64,000 nt of DNA, taken from NCBI GenBank assembly GCA_964036045.1, contig OZ038381.1, forward strand, positions 112,580,922-112,644,921, given 5' to 3'. The DNA is from Eutreptiella sp. 'Long Island Sound 2002'. Its lineage: Eukaryota; Euglenozoa; Euglenophyceae; Eutreptiales; Eutreptiaceae. Below the pieces are notes generated by a model that saw only the letters and a list, made by a program, of their open reading frames with translations, searched no databases and was not told where the DNA came from. Position numbers and translations under genes: made by a program. Shown here in pieces: positions 32,557 through 44,726 of the stretch (position 1 is the stretch's first letter; each line of letters starts with the position of its first letter).

Positions 32557-33971
32557 ATGGATGAGCTAGCTGCCACCTGCAAGGTGGGCATGGCCCAGCG
32601 TATGCTTACCGATATCCTAGATGACACACAATTTGAAACGCTCCATATTGCTGCGAACGCTGGGGAAGCGCGAAAATATGCAATGGACCACATCAAAGAA
32701 TAGGCCACCCTGCATGGCTTACAGAGATATTGGTCTTCCAGCAAACGCACGGGCCCCCCCACAGTTCGCGACGTGCCGAAAAATAAGCTGGATGAACTGA
32801 AAGGTTGGAAAGTGACCCCGCAACGGTTCTACCTCGACCGTATTCCCCTATCCACTTGGCGCTATATAATTTGGCCCTTCCTCAATGACCCGGTGGCCCT
32901 CTGGTCAGTGGGGGGAGAGTAACAGGCATATGATGCGGTGGGCGCACCATGCGTAATGACCTTTCGTTTTGAGCCCTGACATACCAAGTATGATAAATTT
33001 CGCCGCCTGTTTGCCAGGTTACACCCCGGTGATTTTCCCAGACCCTCCTTCCAGCCCCCCCGGGTGCCACGGCCCTAACCTGGTTCACGACTGCTTTCCC
33101 CCCTGGTGCCGGCCTCATGGAAAACACGTCTCATTTTCTCCCATTATGTTAAGCCCCTGAAAGCATGAGGGCGCATCATCAGTCGCTGCCTACAGCTCCT
33201 CGTTGGAGAAGCGATGTGTGTCTTGGGCACACTAGAAATGGCCCATTGCAAGGACCTACTGTCATTTGTGCGCGAGTGGAATGCCCATCTGTCTGACCTA
33301 CTGCACACAGGAAATCTGTGGGGACCCGTAGAGTTGTTTGAATTAGACATCAAGGCGATGCTCCCGTCGCTCAACCGCCAGGATGTCCGGGACGCATTTA
33401 ACACTATTACTAATTGTGTCGTGGCGGCTCCCCGCCCCACGTCGTGGCGCTCTCCGTTTTGCTATCTATAAAATTGGCAGGAAGCTATACCGAGTGGGCA
33501 AAGGTCATTGTGACTTGTTCCACAATGTACATATCGATGATGTCAAGCGGTATGTGTATTTTGATGTATTTTGTAACGATGCATTTGTTTTTACAAATTT
33601 AGTTTTGGGGCAAACCAAAGGTGTGCCTATTGGCAATTTCACAGGGTGACCTGCGGCACGAACCGCCGCAGGTCCTGCTACGATTAGTGGACAAAAGCCT
33701 GAAGTTCACGAATGAACATCAGTCTTTAATGCGCTACCAGGATTCACATGCACCTAAAGCAAAGCACACACTCTGTTCTATGGTCCCCACCCTGGCTAAA
33801 AATGCAGGTTACTACAGAACCACACGCCCTCATGCGGCTGAGATTGTTAACCTGGTGACCCAAGATCTACAAGTGAAAGGTTATCCCAACAAATGGTGGA
33901 AACCTGTGCTACACTGGTGTCTCGATAAATGGGGACTAAGTCCCGACCAACTGCTCCCCCAAGTACCCTGA
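32557..33971 (+). pseudogene. Reverse transcriptase pseudogene (family unassigned, motif C lost)
   Basis: A single frame from ATG 32557 to about 33440 reads as protein despite several stops (TAG 32701, TAA 32920 and later ones). It runs MDELAATCKVGMAQRMLTDI, then TPQRFYLDRIPLSTWRY, RLIFSHYVKPLK and CLQLLVGEAM. RT motif A follows as ELDIKAMLPSLNRQDVRDAF. A frame change then gives FAIYKIGRKLYRVGKGH and motif B as LGQTKGVPIG. A further frame (33621-33971) gives a C-terminal part, GYYRTTRPHAAEIVNLV and GYPNKWWKPVLHWCLDKWG. The YxDD box expected between motif B and this end is missing. The family is close to Penelope-like or related RTs in motif style, but I cannot assign it. It is embedded in an R unit at its 5' side. 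Confidence 0.8.
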
Positions 33972-34557
33972 TGCTGTCCACCTTACCTTTGCCTGCTCGT
34001 GAGTAGGACAGATTGCACTGTAGTTAACAGGTGCAAGCACTGAGGTGACGCCGTTAATACGGTCATCCTGAATTAACTGATTTTGGTTTCCTCCTCCCAG
34101 CGACGTATACAGCCCCACCTCCTGGGGTTACCAGTCGCCAGGATAGGCTCTTGGACTGAAAGTCGAGTATCCCGAAAAACTGTACGTAGTATCCTGCCTT
34201 CTGTGTTGACTATTTGCAGTGATCTGTGCCAGCACAAGCTAGCTATGCTTGTAGTTGTAGCTTGTGCCTCCACATACCGACTGAACCTTTTGTCAGGGAT
34301 CTGCTATGGGCGCAAGCCAACTTTGCTGATTTATTGTTGCGTCCCTGCTTGCATGCAAACAGCCCACTGAAGAGTGTCCAGAGCTGGAAGGAAAATCAAG
34401 ACGGGAATAGGAGCTCCCTGATCTTGTCGGGGTTGGAGACTCTGCTCCTGCTGCGATTCATTATGACAACCATGATGATGATCAACAACCACCTCCTCCA
34501 CCTGCACCATCTACAGATGCAGTCCCCTCCCAACCTCCGTCTAAGAAATAGAAGATT

Positions 34558-35645
34558 ATGACCAATTTTGTGGATAGAGCAATCACCCTAGCAGAGCAAG
34601 AACGTGCCGAGCATGCGCAAGCACTCATGTGTGTCATGAATGGTTGGGGTAGGAACTCGCAAGCACACCCTTGGACGTACGACTTCTACTCCTCTTTGCG
34701 GTGCGATTTCGTTCCCTTGACCCCTTACTTGCTGAAGAAGTCAATCATTCCCTTGGAGGTTCATGTTGCCCAACAAGTCCATGCACGCATTGGCAAGCAC
34801 CCCCTTGTGTCCGTGGCTGTCGATGGTTGGGAGGACCACCACAAGTTGCCCACCTTGGCCTTCACCGTGCGTCTTCCGGATCGTTCATGCTACTTGTATA
34901 AGTTTGAACAAATTCACAACCCCGAGAGTGGTGATTTCCTTGAGGCAAAGATCAATTCCATGGTTGAGGACGTTGAATGTAAGCTTAAGGTTAAGATTGT
35001 GGGTGTGGTTGCTGACAATGCCAAGAACATTCAAAAAGGTATTAGGCAAGCCACTGAAGATTCGCATTGAAGTATCTGATCCACCAAGTGGAGGTTGATA
35101 GTATAACCTTGCGGAATGCGGTCCACATCACCATTCCGGTGTTGAATGCCTTGCTTCCAAAGTTGAAGTCCTTTGCCCTAGGTGACGTGAGATCGGCCAA
35201 GCCAATGGTTGAGCAGCGGCGTGGCATTTTGCTACGCACACCTGCCCTCCTTGCCTATTTGATGGACCACAAGTAGTGTGGCCAGCTGTTGTCGAATGAG
35301 GACCGGGCTACCGCTCTCAAGTCGGTTGAATCTGCATGCAAGCAACTCTTAGTAGCGGTGGCACCTTTGGATGAGGTTTTGGCCTTTGTGGCTCAAACAA
35401 CTTCTTTTGATGAGACCCATGCCTTCGTGTGCCATCCTTTGTATTTTTGGAATGCCCTCCATGCTTCCTCTCCAGCAGCAGCATTGGGCAAGAATGTGGC
35501 TTGTCTTCCAGCCAGCCAAGCCCCAGATGAGCGACTGTTTAGCTCAGCCGACTGGCAATGTTCTAATCAGGAGCGTTTGAGTTTTTCCATGTTGGCAACT
35601 GAAGTCTTCATTCGTGTCAACTACATGAAGCTGTGCCACGCATGA
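34558..35645 (+). pseudogene. hAT-family transposase pseudogene
   Basis: 34558-35070 reads a conserved N-terminal half: LTPYLLKKSIIPLEVHV, then HPLVSVAVDGWEDHHKLPTL (the D-G-W region of the DUF659-like part) and VGVVADNAKNIQKGI. The frame changes near 35050. A second frame (35067-35645) carries NALLPKLKSFALGDV, a TAG at 35274, and the C-terminal dimerisation block LPASQAPDERLFSSADW and NQERLSFSMLATEVF. Between the halves the usual middle of a hAT transposase (Cys/His and second catalytic region) is missing, so it is an internal-deletion remnant. It cannot be the source of the MITE at 7585 as it stands, but it shows hAT elements in this genome. Confidence 0.8.
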
Positions 35646-35649
35646 GTAT

Positions 35650-36390
35650 ATCATTGCCATTGGCATCCATCACATTGTTTGTGGACTTCGCCTTTCCAAT
35701 TGTGATGTGTCCATCAATGTCTTTCATCAAGGGCTTGGTTATGGGTGCCATGATTCAGTGCTATGATGTTATAGAACCCCAGCCTTCCTATAGGGACCAC
35801 AAAATTCATAATTTTCATACTTTTCAAAAAAATCGAAAATTTCACGAAATTTTACGTTATTCTTCATCTGAAATTTAAAATCCTCATTTTTCACGAAAAT
35901 TTTAAATCCTAGCGTTATTCCTTAAAACCATCCAACTTCGCGACATGGCCTAGCCCAGCCACTGTGTCGCTTGGCCACCAGACCTAGACTTTTGGATTCT
36001 CCGTGTCCAAAATAGGGGGCGCTACCTTATTCCATGTGATGTCTCCCCCATATTGGACGTGTAATTTTGCCCTTTTCGTGCGTGCTTGACGCTTGCTGCT
36101 TGCTTGCTACTTGCTTGCTGCTTGCTTGCTTGCCAAACGTCGAAGATACATGCACCCTAGACACTAAAAAGGGTTGTAAAACTGGTTCCACCAGCTCGGT
36201 AACCCTAGCCCTTGTCGTAACCCCAACCCGAGCCCGAACCAAGATTGAGCATTTGGACCGAGGTATCATGATTGGGGAAGGAACATCATCTAGGGGATTT
36301 CAATGACCAACGAGGTGCGCATTGAAACGTGGATCAGAGCGGCCCATAAGGGGCGGAAATTGTGCTTTTCTTCATCCGTTTCGGCACCAC
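35650..36390. other. Unassigned DNA with CTTGC simple repeats
   Basis: The stretch holds AT-rich sequence at 35810-35930 (ATTTTAAATCC, TTTCACGAAA) and a TTGC/CTTGCTGC-type simple repeat at 36095-36135. No gene is recognised. Confidence 0.5.
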
Positions 36391-36394
36391 AGCT

Positions 36395-36780
36395 GGACTA
36401 CGATCATTTTTGGAAACCCATGTTTTTGACCCTGTTTTAAGCCATTTGTGGTCCCAAATAGGCCCAGCTTCAAGGCCCTTTCAACCCTGAGAGAGGCCAA
36501 AAAAGCCCCACATGGGCTCAAAAAATGGGCTCGTTCCACTTATTTGTGCACCACAAACAGTCCAAAAGAATGGTCAGCAAAACACAATTTTGATCCATTT
36601 TTGACTATTTTTTGGTCCCAAAATAGCCCATTGTCAAGACATTTTGTGACTGAGGGTTGGCCAAAATGAGTTAGAATGGGCTAACAAATGGGCTCATTTC
36701 ACTTGTTTGTGCACCACAAATGGTCTGAGATCATTTTTGGAAAAAAAACAAATTTGATCCGTTTTTGACTGATTTTGGTC
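36395..36780 (+). repeat. Diverged tandem repeat, about 163-bp period
   Basis: ATGGGCTCGTTCCACTTATT occurs at 36525 and ATGGGCTCATTTCACTTGTT at 36688. Both are followed by GTGCACCACAAA and then by TTTTTGACT..TTTTGGTCCC. It borders an R fragment (36810-37050). Confidence 0.7.
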
Positions 36781-36809
36781 CCCAAACAACCAATTTTCGA
36801 CTTTGGAAT

Positions 36810-37050
36810 CGCCACCTCAGAGTGGGTACCGCGGGGTCACCGAGGTCGCGCAAACCGCCAACATAGCAAAACTGGCTTGAAAGTGCATGAACTGAATCCG
36901 CGCTCGTCCCACTGCGGCCAATAAAAACCCATGGAGTCGGGACCCGGAAACACTTTTTCGGCTCACAATCAAAAAAACCAAAAGATTCATGATTTTCGAC
37001 CCACAAAATGGGGGGTCATTTTTTCGACGTTGTTGACCCCCCCCACCCCC
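36810..37050 (+). repeat. R repeat fragment interrupted by LINE A
   Basis: The R block from AGAGTGGGTACCGCGGGGTC through CAAAAGATTCATGATTTTCG to the C-rich tract ends at about 37050. Its continuation (ACCTCCCTTAAAGGCTCC, AAGGGGGTTTCAAGTGGGG) resumes at about 45607. LINE A is therefore inserted in the C-rich tract. Confidence 0.85.
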
Positions 37051-38101
37051 CAGAGAGGAGTGGTCACTCGGGTGGTGTGCCCTCCGGGCCACCCCGTTTA
37101 CGTGGACAGTTGCACCGCCGCCCGGGCCTCAGGTCCGGGTGGACCCCAGGGCAGGGAAGCGCTCAGCGCGCCCTGGGGCCCATCCAACCCGCCGCCCCGT
37201 CGCCGTGGGAGGCAGGTCCAGCCTAGAGCAGCACCACCCGTGCCAGCGCAATCAGGGAGTGCGGACCGCCCCCAGTCGTGTGAGAAGCTTGGCCACCCCC
37301 TGCCGTTGGCAGTAGTGGGCGACCAGCGGCATGTCACTAGACCTAGAGGTGGCGTGTCCAGACCGGCAACTCCCCCGGTGGGCTCAGCGTCAGGCTCCCC
37401 CAGCCTCCCCGCCGGGGCCTGGAGCACCAGGCGACACACTACCCCACGCGCGCGTACACCCCCCCACGCACGCCACCACACACGCAGTGACTGGGGCATG
37501 CTAGTATCGTGCCCGGGTTGGTCTTCGACGACACGCGGGACACACCCCGCTCTAGCGGATCCCGGCACGGTATCCCGTGCATAAGTAGACCAGACCATCC
37601 TCCTCTTGGCGCCGCAGACCACTTGGAGAACATGGAGCAGGGTCACTAGAACGTGCGGCCGCCAACCACCACCCCCTCAGCGACAAGGAAGGCTGCGGAC
37701 GACGGTCGCCTCGCCGCAGCGCACACCTCGGGCATCGATACCTGCGACATTCCATATGCCTCCTCCCCCCTGCCCTGCGCCTGCCCCTGCCCTAGCGCCT
37801 GCCCCTACTCCCCGACCCCTGTGCCCCTCAGACCTTGCTCCAGCCTGTGACCTCGCCCCAGCCAGGCCCCTAAGGCCACCTGCCCGCCCGCGATCACCCA
37901 TAGATCACCTCACGACAGCTAGCGAGTGCCCGGTGTAGCCCATAAGGCCCGACGGAACGACCTGCCTATCCCCCGTCGGACACGTTGCCCGCTTGCCTGG
38001 TACCTGGTGCCCTGGCCCTGTGGTGCCCTGCTGCCCCCGCCATGTGCTCCGCCCCCTGCCACTTCCCCCTTACTCGCGCCTCTCTCAGGACCTGATCCAC
38101 C

Positions 38102-41100
38102 ATGGCCCCCAAACACGCCTTTGCCGCAAAGTCCCTTGCCCAGCGTGCTGCTGATATTCGCCCGGGCGAAGCGAGGCCAGCCACTGCCGTGGGCTAGAAC
38201 GAGGCCGCCAGCAAGCTGCAGCTTAGCGTGGTCCACCACGAGTCGATCACGCCCGTGGAGGCCTTTCACCCGGACGACAACACGTTGGGTGCCCTGTGCC
38301 TCTTCTGGGCCGTCGCAGTGGAGACTCTGCCGCCCCTGGATATCGGCACACTTCAGCAACGTGACGTCAACTTTCACTGGGGCACGTATTAGGCGGCCAT
38401 GACCGACCTCCTCGCGTACCTCGCTGTGGCCCCCTCTCATGCGCTCCACCAACTCCAGCAAGCAGCGGCCGCGCATGTATCCCCATTCGGCGACACCCTT
38501 CGGGCCTCATCCCCGGACCAATTCCTCATGCTCCTGGCAGGCGACGAGTCCCCCAAGCGGGCCCTCGACCTTGTGCCGCTCGTTCACTGGCTGTTGACTT
38601 GGCAAGCGGCCCACCGCAAAAAAGCCCTACGCTGCCAAATTCTGCCCCAAGCGGAAGGCCGCCTGCCGGCCGCCTGTCCATTGTCACTCCAGCAATGGAA
38701 TGCTGAGATTTTCCGCCACAAGCCGATCCTACAGTACCCTGGGGTCCTGTCCCGCCTAGCCCTCAAGAGAGCCGAACTCTCTGGACCCCCGAGCTCTGAA
38801 CCACTCTGGAAGAGGATGCTCACGCAGCCCAGCACCCTGGCCTCCGCCACCAACTTCACGTCAGAAATCGAGCGGCTGGCCTCCTCCCCCGACGGTCACG
38901 CGGACCATGTGGCCCAGCCCATCCGCGTCCTCTGCACCGAAACGGCCATCCCCGACAGTGCCCTTACCACGCTCCGCTCCGTGAAGAGCAGGCGATCGCT
39001 GGCCTCTGCCGTCAAGACGGTCTGGTATGGCTTTCCAGCGAACCTTCGCCCCACCCTGCAGGCCAACCTCCTCGACCTGATCGCCACAGTCGAGGACATC
39101 CATGGTTCCTCCACCATTGAGTCCCACCGCCTCAGAGCCCTTCAATCCCTGGACCCCCTCGTGGACGCGGCTGCCACCCACCCAGACATGGTGTGGTCAT
39201 CCGCGGCAGCCACCCTTCTAGCCGCCCGCCCCCCGGTGGTGCCCCCGCAAGCGACGGACCTACTGCTGGTTGTCCGGGATTCCGTCTCGTTCCGTGTGGC
39301 AGTCTCGGTGGCAGTCCAGGGCACCACCCGTCCGCAACAGCTGGACCAACCGGTATCTGAGGTCCGGACCACCCTGCAGCCCACGTCAGGCCCCGAGGCG
39401 GCGTACGCCTGGTTTGAGCGCCGCACCCCTGGGCCCTTCCCGCCTTTGCCTCCCACGAGCACCCCGACCCCCCTCCCCCCCACGCCCCTCCCGCCGAGCG
39501 CCTTCCCCTGCCCACCCACCGCCGTCCCCCCCGCTGCCCTCCCCACGGCCTCCACAGGACTGCAGCCCCCCTCCCTCTTGGACACACCTCAGGTCATTCG
39601 CCTCCGCGGCCTCCGGCACGTGCCGGATGCCACACAGGCTTCCAGCGCCCGCACCCACCACATCGGTGCACCGATAGCCATCCCCGCTCAGGCCCTCCGC
39701 GACGGCTCCCACTTCGCCTCCGTTCCCAACGAGCAGTTCCGCCTCCTTTTCGCCAGCGCCCCCACTCGCACCTACGTTGCTCCCCACTCCCACTACACCA
39801 TCACTCTGGACTCTCGCACAGCCGGTGGGGAGCCCTTCTTCCTCCCCGACAGCCCCGTCAAGCCGCCCCCCAAAAAGAAACTCCGGAGTCAACCCAGCCG
39901 ACGCAAAGCCGCCGTCACCGACCTAGCCCCGCCCCCCAGCCACCCCCCCCCAGGCTTCGCCACCTCCGCCAGTTCATCCACGGCCCCCGCAGCCTCCCCC
40001 CAACCTCCTCAGGCGACCAGCACCCTCCCCCTCACCCGCGATGCCCCCCACACGTCCCACCGCATTACCCTCTATCATGGCTCCCGAGTCAACTCACTTA
40101 CCCTCCCGCACTGCCTCCCCCCCGGTGCCCTCCCGTCCACCTTCCTCACCGAGCTCGCACTGGACTGTGATGTAGCCTAACCCCGCCCCCGCGAACTTCG
40201 AAGCCTCGCGGCCACGGCCCGCTCCCTACTCCACGACCTGCTGCCTGACGCCTCCTGCCCCATCGCCATTGACCCCCCTCGCCCTGGCCCCTGCCCCACA
40301 GTGTGTTGGCAGTGTGGCACCATCACACAGCACGGCGCTACCGCCTCCACCTGGCCCCTCTGCAGCAGCGAGGACCACATCTAGTTGCCTCCGCCCAGCG
40401 ATTCACCTCTGCCAGAGCACGCCGCCACTTTCGTCGCCCGCCTCGCAGCCGCCCTGCCTCCCACCGTTGCCTCGCCGAGGCCCTACCTGCCGCCCCTGCT
40501 GCTCTACCGCGTCCTCCACGACTTCGCCCTCTGGATCTCCCAGGCCGTCCACGTGCTCCGGGTGGATGGCCCCGACCCCGTCGTCAGCATCCCCATCGTC
40601 ATTCAAGGGTACGTGATATGGTTCTATGACGACTCCCCCTCCCATTTGTCCCCTTGGCCCCACCCCCAGGCCCACTATAACACGTCGCTATATGGCGTTC
40701 CTCGCCTCCGCTTATGGCTCACCCCGCCCCCCCCCTTGCCAACTACAGTGGTAGCGTGGTTCTGCCCCTCTTGCGGCCGTCCCCAGCTTCCCTCCGCGGC
40801 CATCCTCAACCCTGCCCCCCACCACCGCCTCCCCAACGCTGTGTACCTTCACTCCAGCCCAGGCTCCTCCCACTTGACCACCAGCATCGCCCACACTCCT
40901 ACGTCCGTCCACCCGGCTTACCACTGCTTCAGGGTGTGCCCTCAGCCCAAGTACGCCCTGGCAACCCCTGCTTTCACCCCAACCTCCCCGCCCTGGGCCC
41001 GCCACCTGCTGTCCATGGAATTCTCCCCTCTCAACTTGCGCCGTCAGGCTGGACTCATGTTCCTGTCGTGGAACATTGGGGGTGTCGCATCCCATGTGGA

Positions 41101-41314
41101 TTTCGTCGTACACACCCTCCTCGCCCTGAAGGTTGACGCCTTCGCCTTCCAGGAGGTATGGACCTTTGAGCCCCTACTCCAGGCCATGCCCACCATATTC
41201 GCCTGCCACTCCACCTCCGCCGAAGGCTGTGGTACTGGGTTCGTGCTTGGGTGGCGCCGGTCCCTCCAGCACCCAGCCACACCAGCCCGGATCGAGCATG
41301 AGGCCCCTGACTGA
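38102..41314 (+). pseudogene. LINE A N-terminal region and first half of the endonuclease
   Basis: One frame from ATG 38102 (MAPKHAFAAKSLAQRAADI) to TGA 41312. It carries in-frame stops at 38195, 38390, 40178 and 40382, and protein-like sequence continues through each. The uninterrupted part 38399-40180 (593 residues) begins MTDLLAYLAVAPSHALHQ, has a Pro-rich middle and a basic PPPKKKLRSQPSRRK. After the stop at 40178 come CWQCGTITQH and CPSCGRP cysteine pairs. The AP-endonuclease-type domain then starts: FLSWNIGGVA, DAFAFQEVW and GCGTGFVLGWRR. Because the frame is the same before and after 40178, the ancestral element may have had one continuous ORF. The N-terminal 600 residues match no family I know. 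Confidence 0.8.
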
Positions 41315-41364
41315 CTCGTCTCCACCGTCCGCCACCACACCCTGGGGTTCCTCCTATCGCCTCA

Positions 41365-42930
41365 GTGCACATCCACCCCGATCTGGACTATAAATCCCGC
41401 CGCGCCGTTCTCATCAACCTCACCACCCTCGCCACCTACCTCCAGGCAGCCCTCGAGCTGGTGGGGGGAGACTTCAACATGTCACGGACCTGTACCCGTC
41501 ATCCCCTGGCAGCAGCATGCCGCGGCGACGGATGCATGCTCCGCTTTCGCCCTGCCTTCCCAACCGACACCCCCACCAACTTCTCCAGCTCTAGGGGTGT
41601 CCCCAAGGCGACCTGCATTGACCACCTTTTCGTCAAGGGAGCGCGATCCATCACAAATGCAGATGTTCTCCCCTCGCCCACGCCCCACAGGCCCCTTCTC
41701 GTCTCTGTCGAACCCCTGGAGGGCCTGGCAGACATCCGCAGATGGCGCATGATTCGCTGGCGCCACTCTCCCACCGGCACCCTGCCCCGCCTGGCAGCGC
41801 TGATCGACCTCCTTTGGGGCTGGCTGGCGTCTTATCCAGTAGGCCCCAAAGCGTTCCACCAGTCCCTCTGGGCTCCAGCCCGCCACCTCATCCCCCACCC
41901 CAGACCAGTGGACCACGTGCTGCGCGACCTCCGCCGGCGCTCGGCTCCCCGCACCGACGCAGAGCTGGCCGACCTCAGAGACTTCGTGGCTGCCACCGCC
42001 GCCCGCCATGGTGTTGAACGTCCAGATGACGCTTTGCGGTCCACCGCCATCACCGGAGCAACCAGGGGTGCCCTGTGCCGCCCCTGCAACCCACTGCGCC
42101 CCTACAGCGGGATCCAGCCGGACTTGGGCTGTGAACTTCCCACAGCGACCGCCCGTCTCCGGGAAGTACACGACCAAGCGTCAGCCACCACCAAGCACCG
42201 CGGACACACCCCCGACCTGGACTTCCTCACAGCCACCTATGATCCCGCCAAATGGGATCCACACTTCGATCCCATCGCGCACCTGCCGGCCAAACTCCTG
42301 GGCGACCTCCTGGCCGCAAGCATAGACCCGCGGGACAGCCCGCGCCGAGACCTCTACAGCCGTCGGGTGGCAGAGGGACCAGTGCTCCGCCCAAACAGGA
42401 TATGGCGCTCAGTGACTTCCCCTGGATCGCTGTTCGCTGGCCTCGACCAGTGCCCACAGGCGCTCGTGCACCACCTGCGCCACGGCGGAGTCCAGGGCGT
42501 TCAGCGCCACCTTCAACTCGTCGACGCGGGTGCGGACTGCCTCTCCCTCGACTCCGTCATGATGGGCATCGACAAAAATAAACCCTTCCCCAACCTCTTC
42601 AAAGCCCACCGCCCCGTCACACTCACGTCACCGCTCACCCGCACCGAGTCCCGAGCCGCCCGCGACATGCTAGTCCCTTCCCTCGAGATCTCAGGCACAC
42701 TTCCCCCAGACGCCTTCGCGTACCGGTCCGACATCCGCCCCGCCTTCCTCGCCCTCGCGCTCCGCGCCGCCGTCTTCGCCAGCCTAGAGCGCCACGGCTC
42801 CGCCGCCATCACCGACTGGGACTGGGCGGACGCCTTTCTCCGCCAGCAGCGTGAGGACTGCACCCACTTGCACAGCATCCTGCAGCTCCCCTGGGATTTC
42901 GGGCCCTGGGCCGTCAAATACGCTCCCCTC
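41365..42930 (+). pseudogene. LINE A endonuclease second half and RT fingers/palm
   Basis: A +1-shifted frame continues the endonuclease: LVGGDFNMSRT (catalytic GDFN) and CIDHLFVKGA (D-H pair). It then enters the RT: FPNLFKAHRPVTLTSPLTR, DAFAYRSDIRPAFLALAL and motif A as ITDWDWADAFLRQQREDC. Coding sense is lost at about 42900. From there the open frame to 43512 is a shadow of the next segment. Confidence 0.82.
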
Positions 42931-44725
42931 CCTGGTCGCGCTGACGAGGCACTGCACCCGCGCCACCGTGGCCAAGGGCGGCCTCGTCCACATGGACAAG
43001 CTCCGCTTTCTCGCCCTCCAGCTCACCGACTCCAGCCTCCACCAGGTCACGTCCACCGTGCCGTACTACCTCACCCCGACCTCACAAGCCACCCCTCAGA
43101 TCGTGGGCATCCCACTGTCCCATGCCCTCAAGCCCCCGAACGCTTATTCCGACCTCGCCAAGCAAGTCACGCGCATGCGCCGCCGCATAGAGTCCCTCCC
43201 CACCACCACCATTCTGGCCCTGCGCTCCCTGTGGGCCTTCATTCTCTCGCAGCTGGACTACATCGCCTCCGGCGTGGCGGTACCACCAGAGCACATAGAG
43301 GACCTCACCATCCGGCCGCGGGCGTACTACCGCCACGTTCTAGGGCTCCCGTGCTGGACATCACGAGCCCTTGTCGCCCTCCCCCTCAGCTACGGCGGCC
43401 CCGGCTGCCCCCACCTGCCCCTCCGCTCAGCATGCCATCTTCTCTTGACTTACACCCAGGCCACCTGCTCCACGTCCCTGCTTGCGCACCGCTCTGCGCG
43501 ATATGTGGCTGAGACCAGCCTCCCCGGCGGCGAGGCACGCCCCCTCCGCGCTGCAGCCCAACAACTATCGGTTGAGGTCTCCCTCCTCCCCAACCCTGCC
43601 ATCAGCGCCATGCCTGTCTACAGCGATGCTTCCCCAACTATCCTGCATACATACCCCAGCCTGATACTCTCCACCGACGCCGCGCTCCGCCACTGTGACG
43701 GCGGCGGCGGCATCGTGTTCTACGCCCCCGGCCGAGGTATCATTCTCCGGGCTTGTTTCGGCATCCCCATGTGGGTCACCCCTGCGGGCGCGGAGTGGCT
43801 GGCCCACCTGGTGGGCCTGTACCTTCTCGACGGGTGGTTAGGCCACTTGACTACCGCCCTGGACAGCACCTCAGCCCTACTGCGCGCCCACACGCGCTTC
43901 CCCCGAAAACTCACCATCCTGGAGCTTCTGTGGCGCCGCCTCACCCCCACTCTCCTCCGTCTCCGCTCCCATACAGAGGTGTGGGTCCGCGCGCAGCATG
44001 ACAGCCACGCCACCCACCTGCCGGCCGTCCTCAACAGAGAGTCCCATCAGCTGGCTGCCCCCGGGGCCGCTAGCCCCACCCCATGGGCCGTACCCCTGCT
44101 CCACCTCCTCCCTGCACCCCTTGTCCTGCACTACCGCGGTGGATTGCCCGTCGAGCCACAATTAGGCCTCGACGCGGCCTACGACGCCGCCACCGCCACC
44201 GCCTACTTCTCTGGCCGTCGAGCTCATCTCCTCCGCCCGGACGGCACGATATTCCACGAGTTGCTGGAGGCCGATGACGTACCGACGTGCGCCATCAAGC
44301 GCGCCCTCGCGTACCGGGTGCTCGAATGGCAGCCGCCCCCGGAGCCGAACATCCCCATGGAGTGCCACTTCTGCGGCGCCGCCGAGCACCAGCTCTAGCG
44401 CCACGTCCGCAGCCGGTCCCCCGCGGCCTTCCTCCACCTGCGCCATGCCCAATACCTCCTCCTCCGCGCCGCAGCCCCCTCTCCAACCGCGACCGTCACG
44501 CGAGACGGCGTACTACTAGACGGTCAAGGGCAACCGGTACTGGGCTGTACATGGGACACTCACTACACGTCGGAGGCCGCGGACAAGGGCGACATCCTCA
44601 CGCTGTCGGGCCTGTGGTACACCTCCCCCGACCGGGGCTGGGACCCGCCTCACTGCAGCCGCTGGTCGCCGCGCGACGAAACACGTAGTAAGTACCTTGG
44701 CCTAGCCAGCCCTGACCCCCCCTGA
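42930..44725 (+). pseudogene. LINE A RT thumb, RNase H and C-terminal Cys/His motif
   Basis: The frame resumes with VALTRHCTRATVAKGGLVHM, corresponding to sequence just after the RT active-site box. The roughly 80-100 residues with motif B and the YxDD box are missing. The thumb follows (RMRRRIESLPTTTILALRSL, QLDYIASGVA). An RNase H domain follows with LILSTDAALRHCDGGGG, GAEWLAHLVG and TTALDSTSALLRAH (Asp, Glu and Asp in order). A Cys/His end is CHFCGAAEHQL. A TAG follows at 44396-44398, but protein-like sequence goes on in frame (RDETRSKYLGLASPDPP) to TGA 44725. Confidence 0.82.
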
Positions 44726-44726
44726 C

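Noticed and set aside
39142-39892. Minus-strand Gly/Arg-rich frames
   Set aside because: Antisense shadows of the LINE A Pro-rich coding region.
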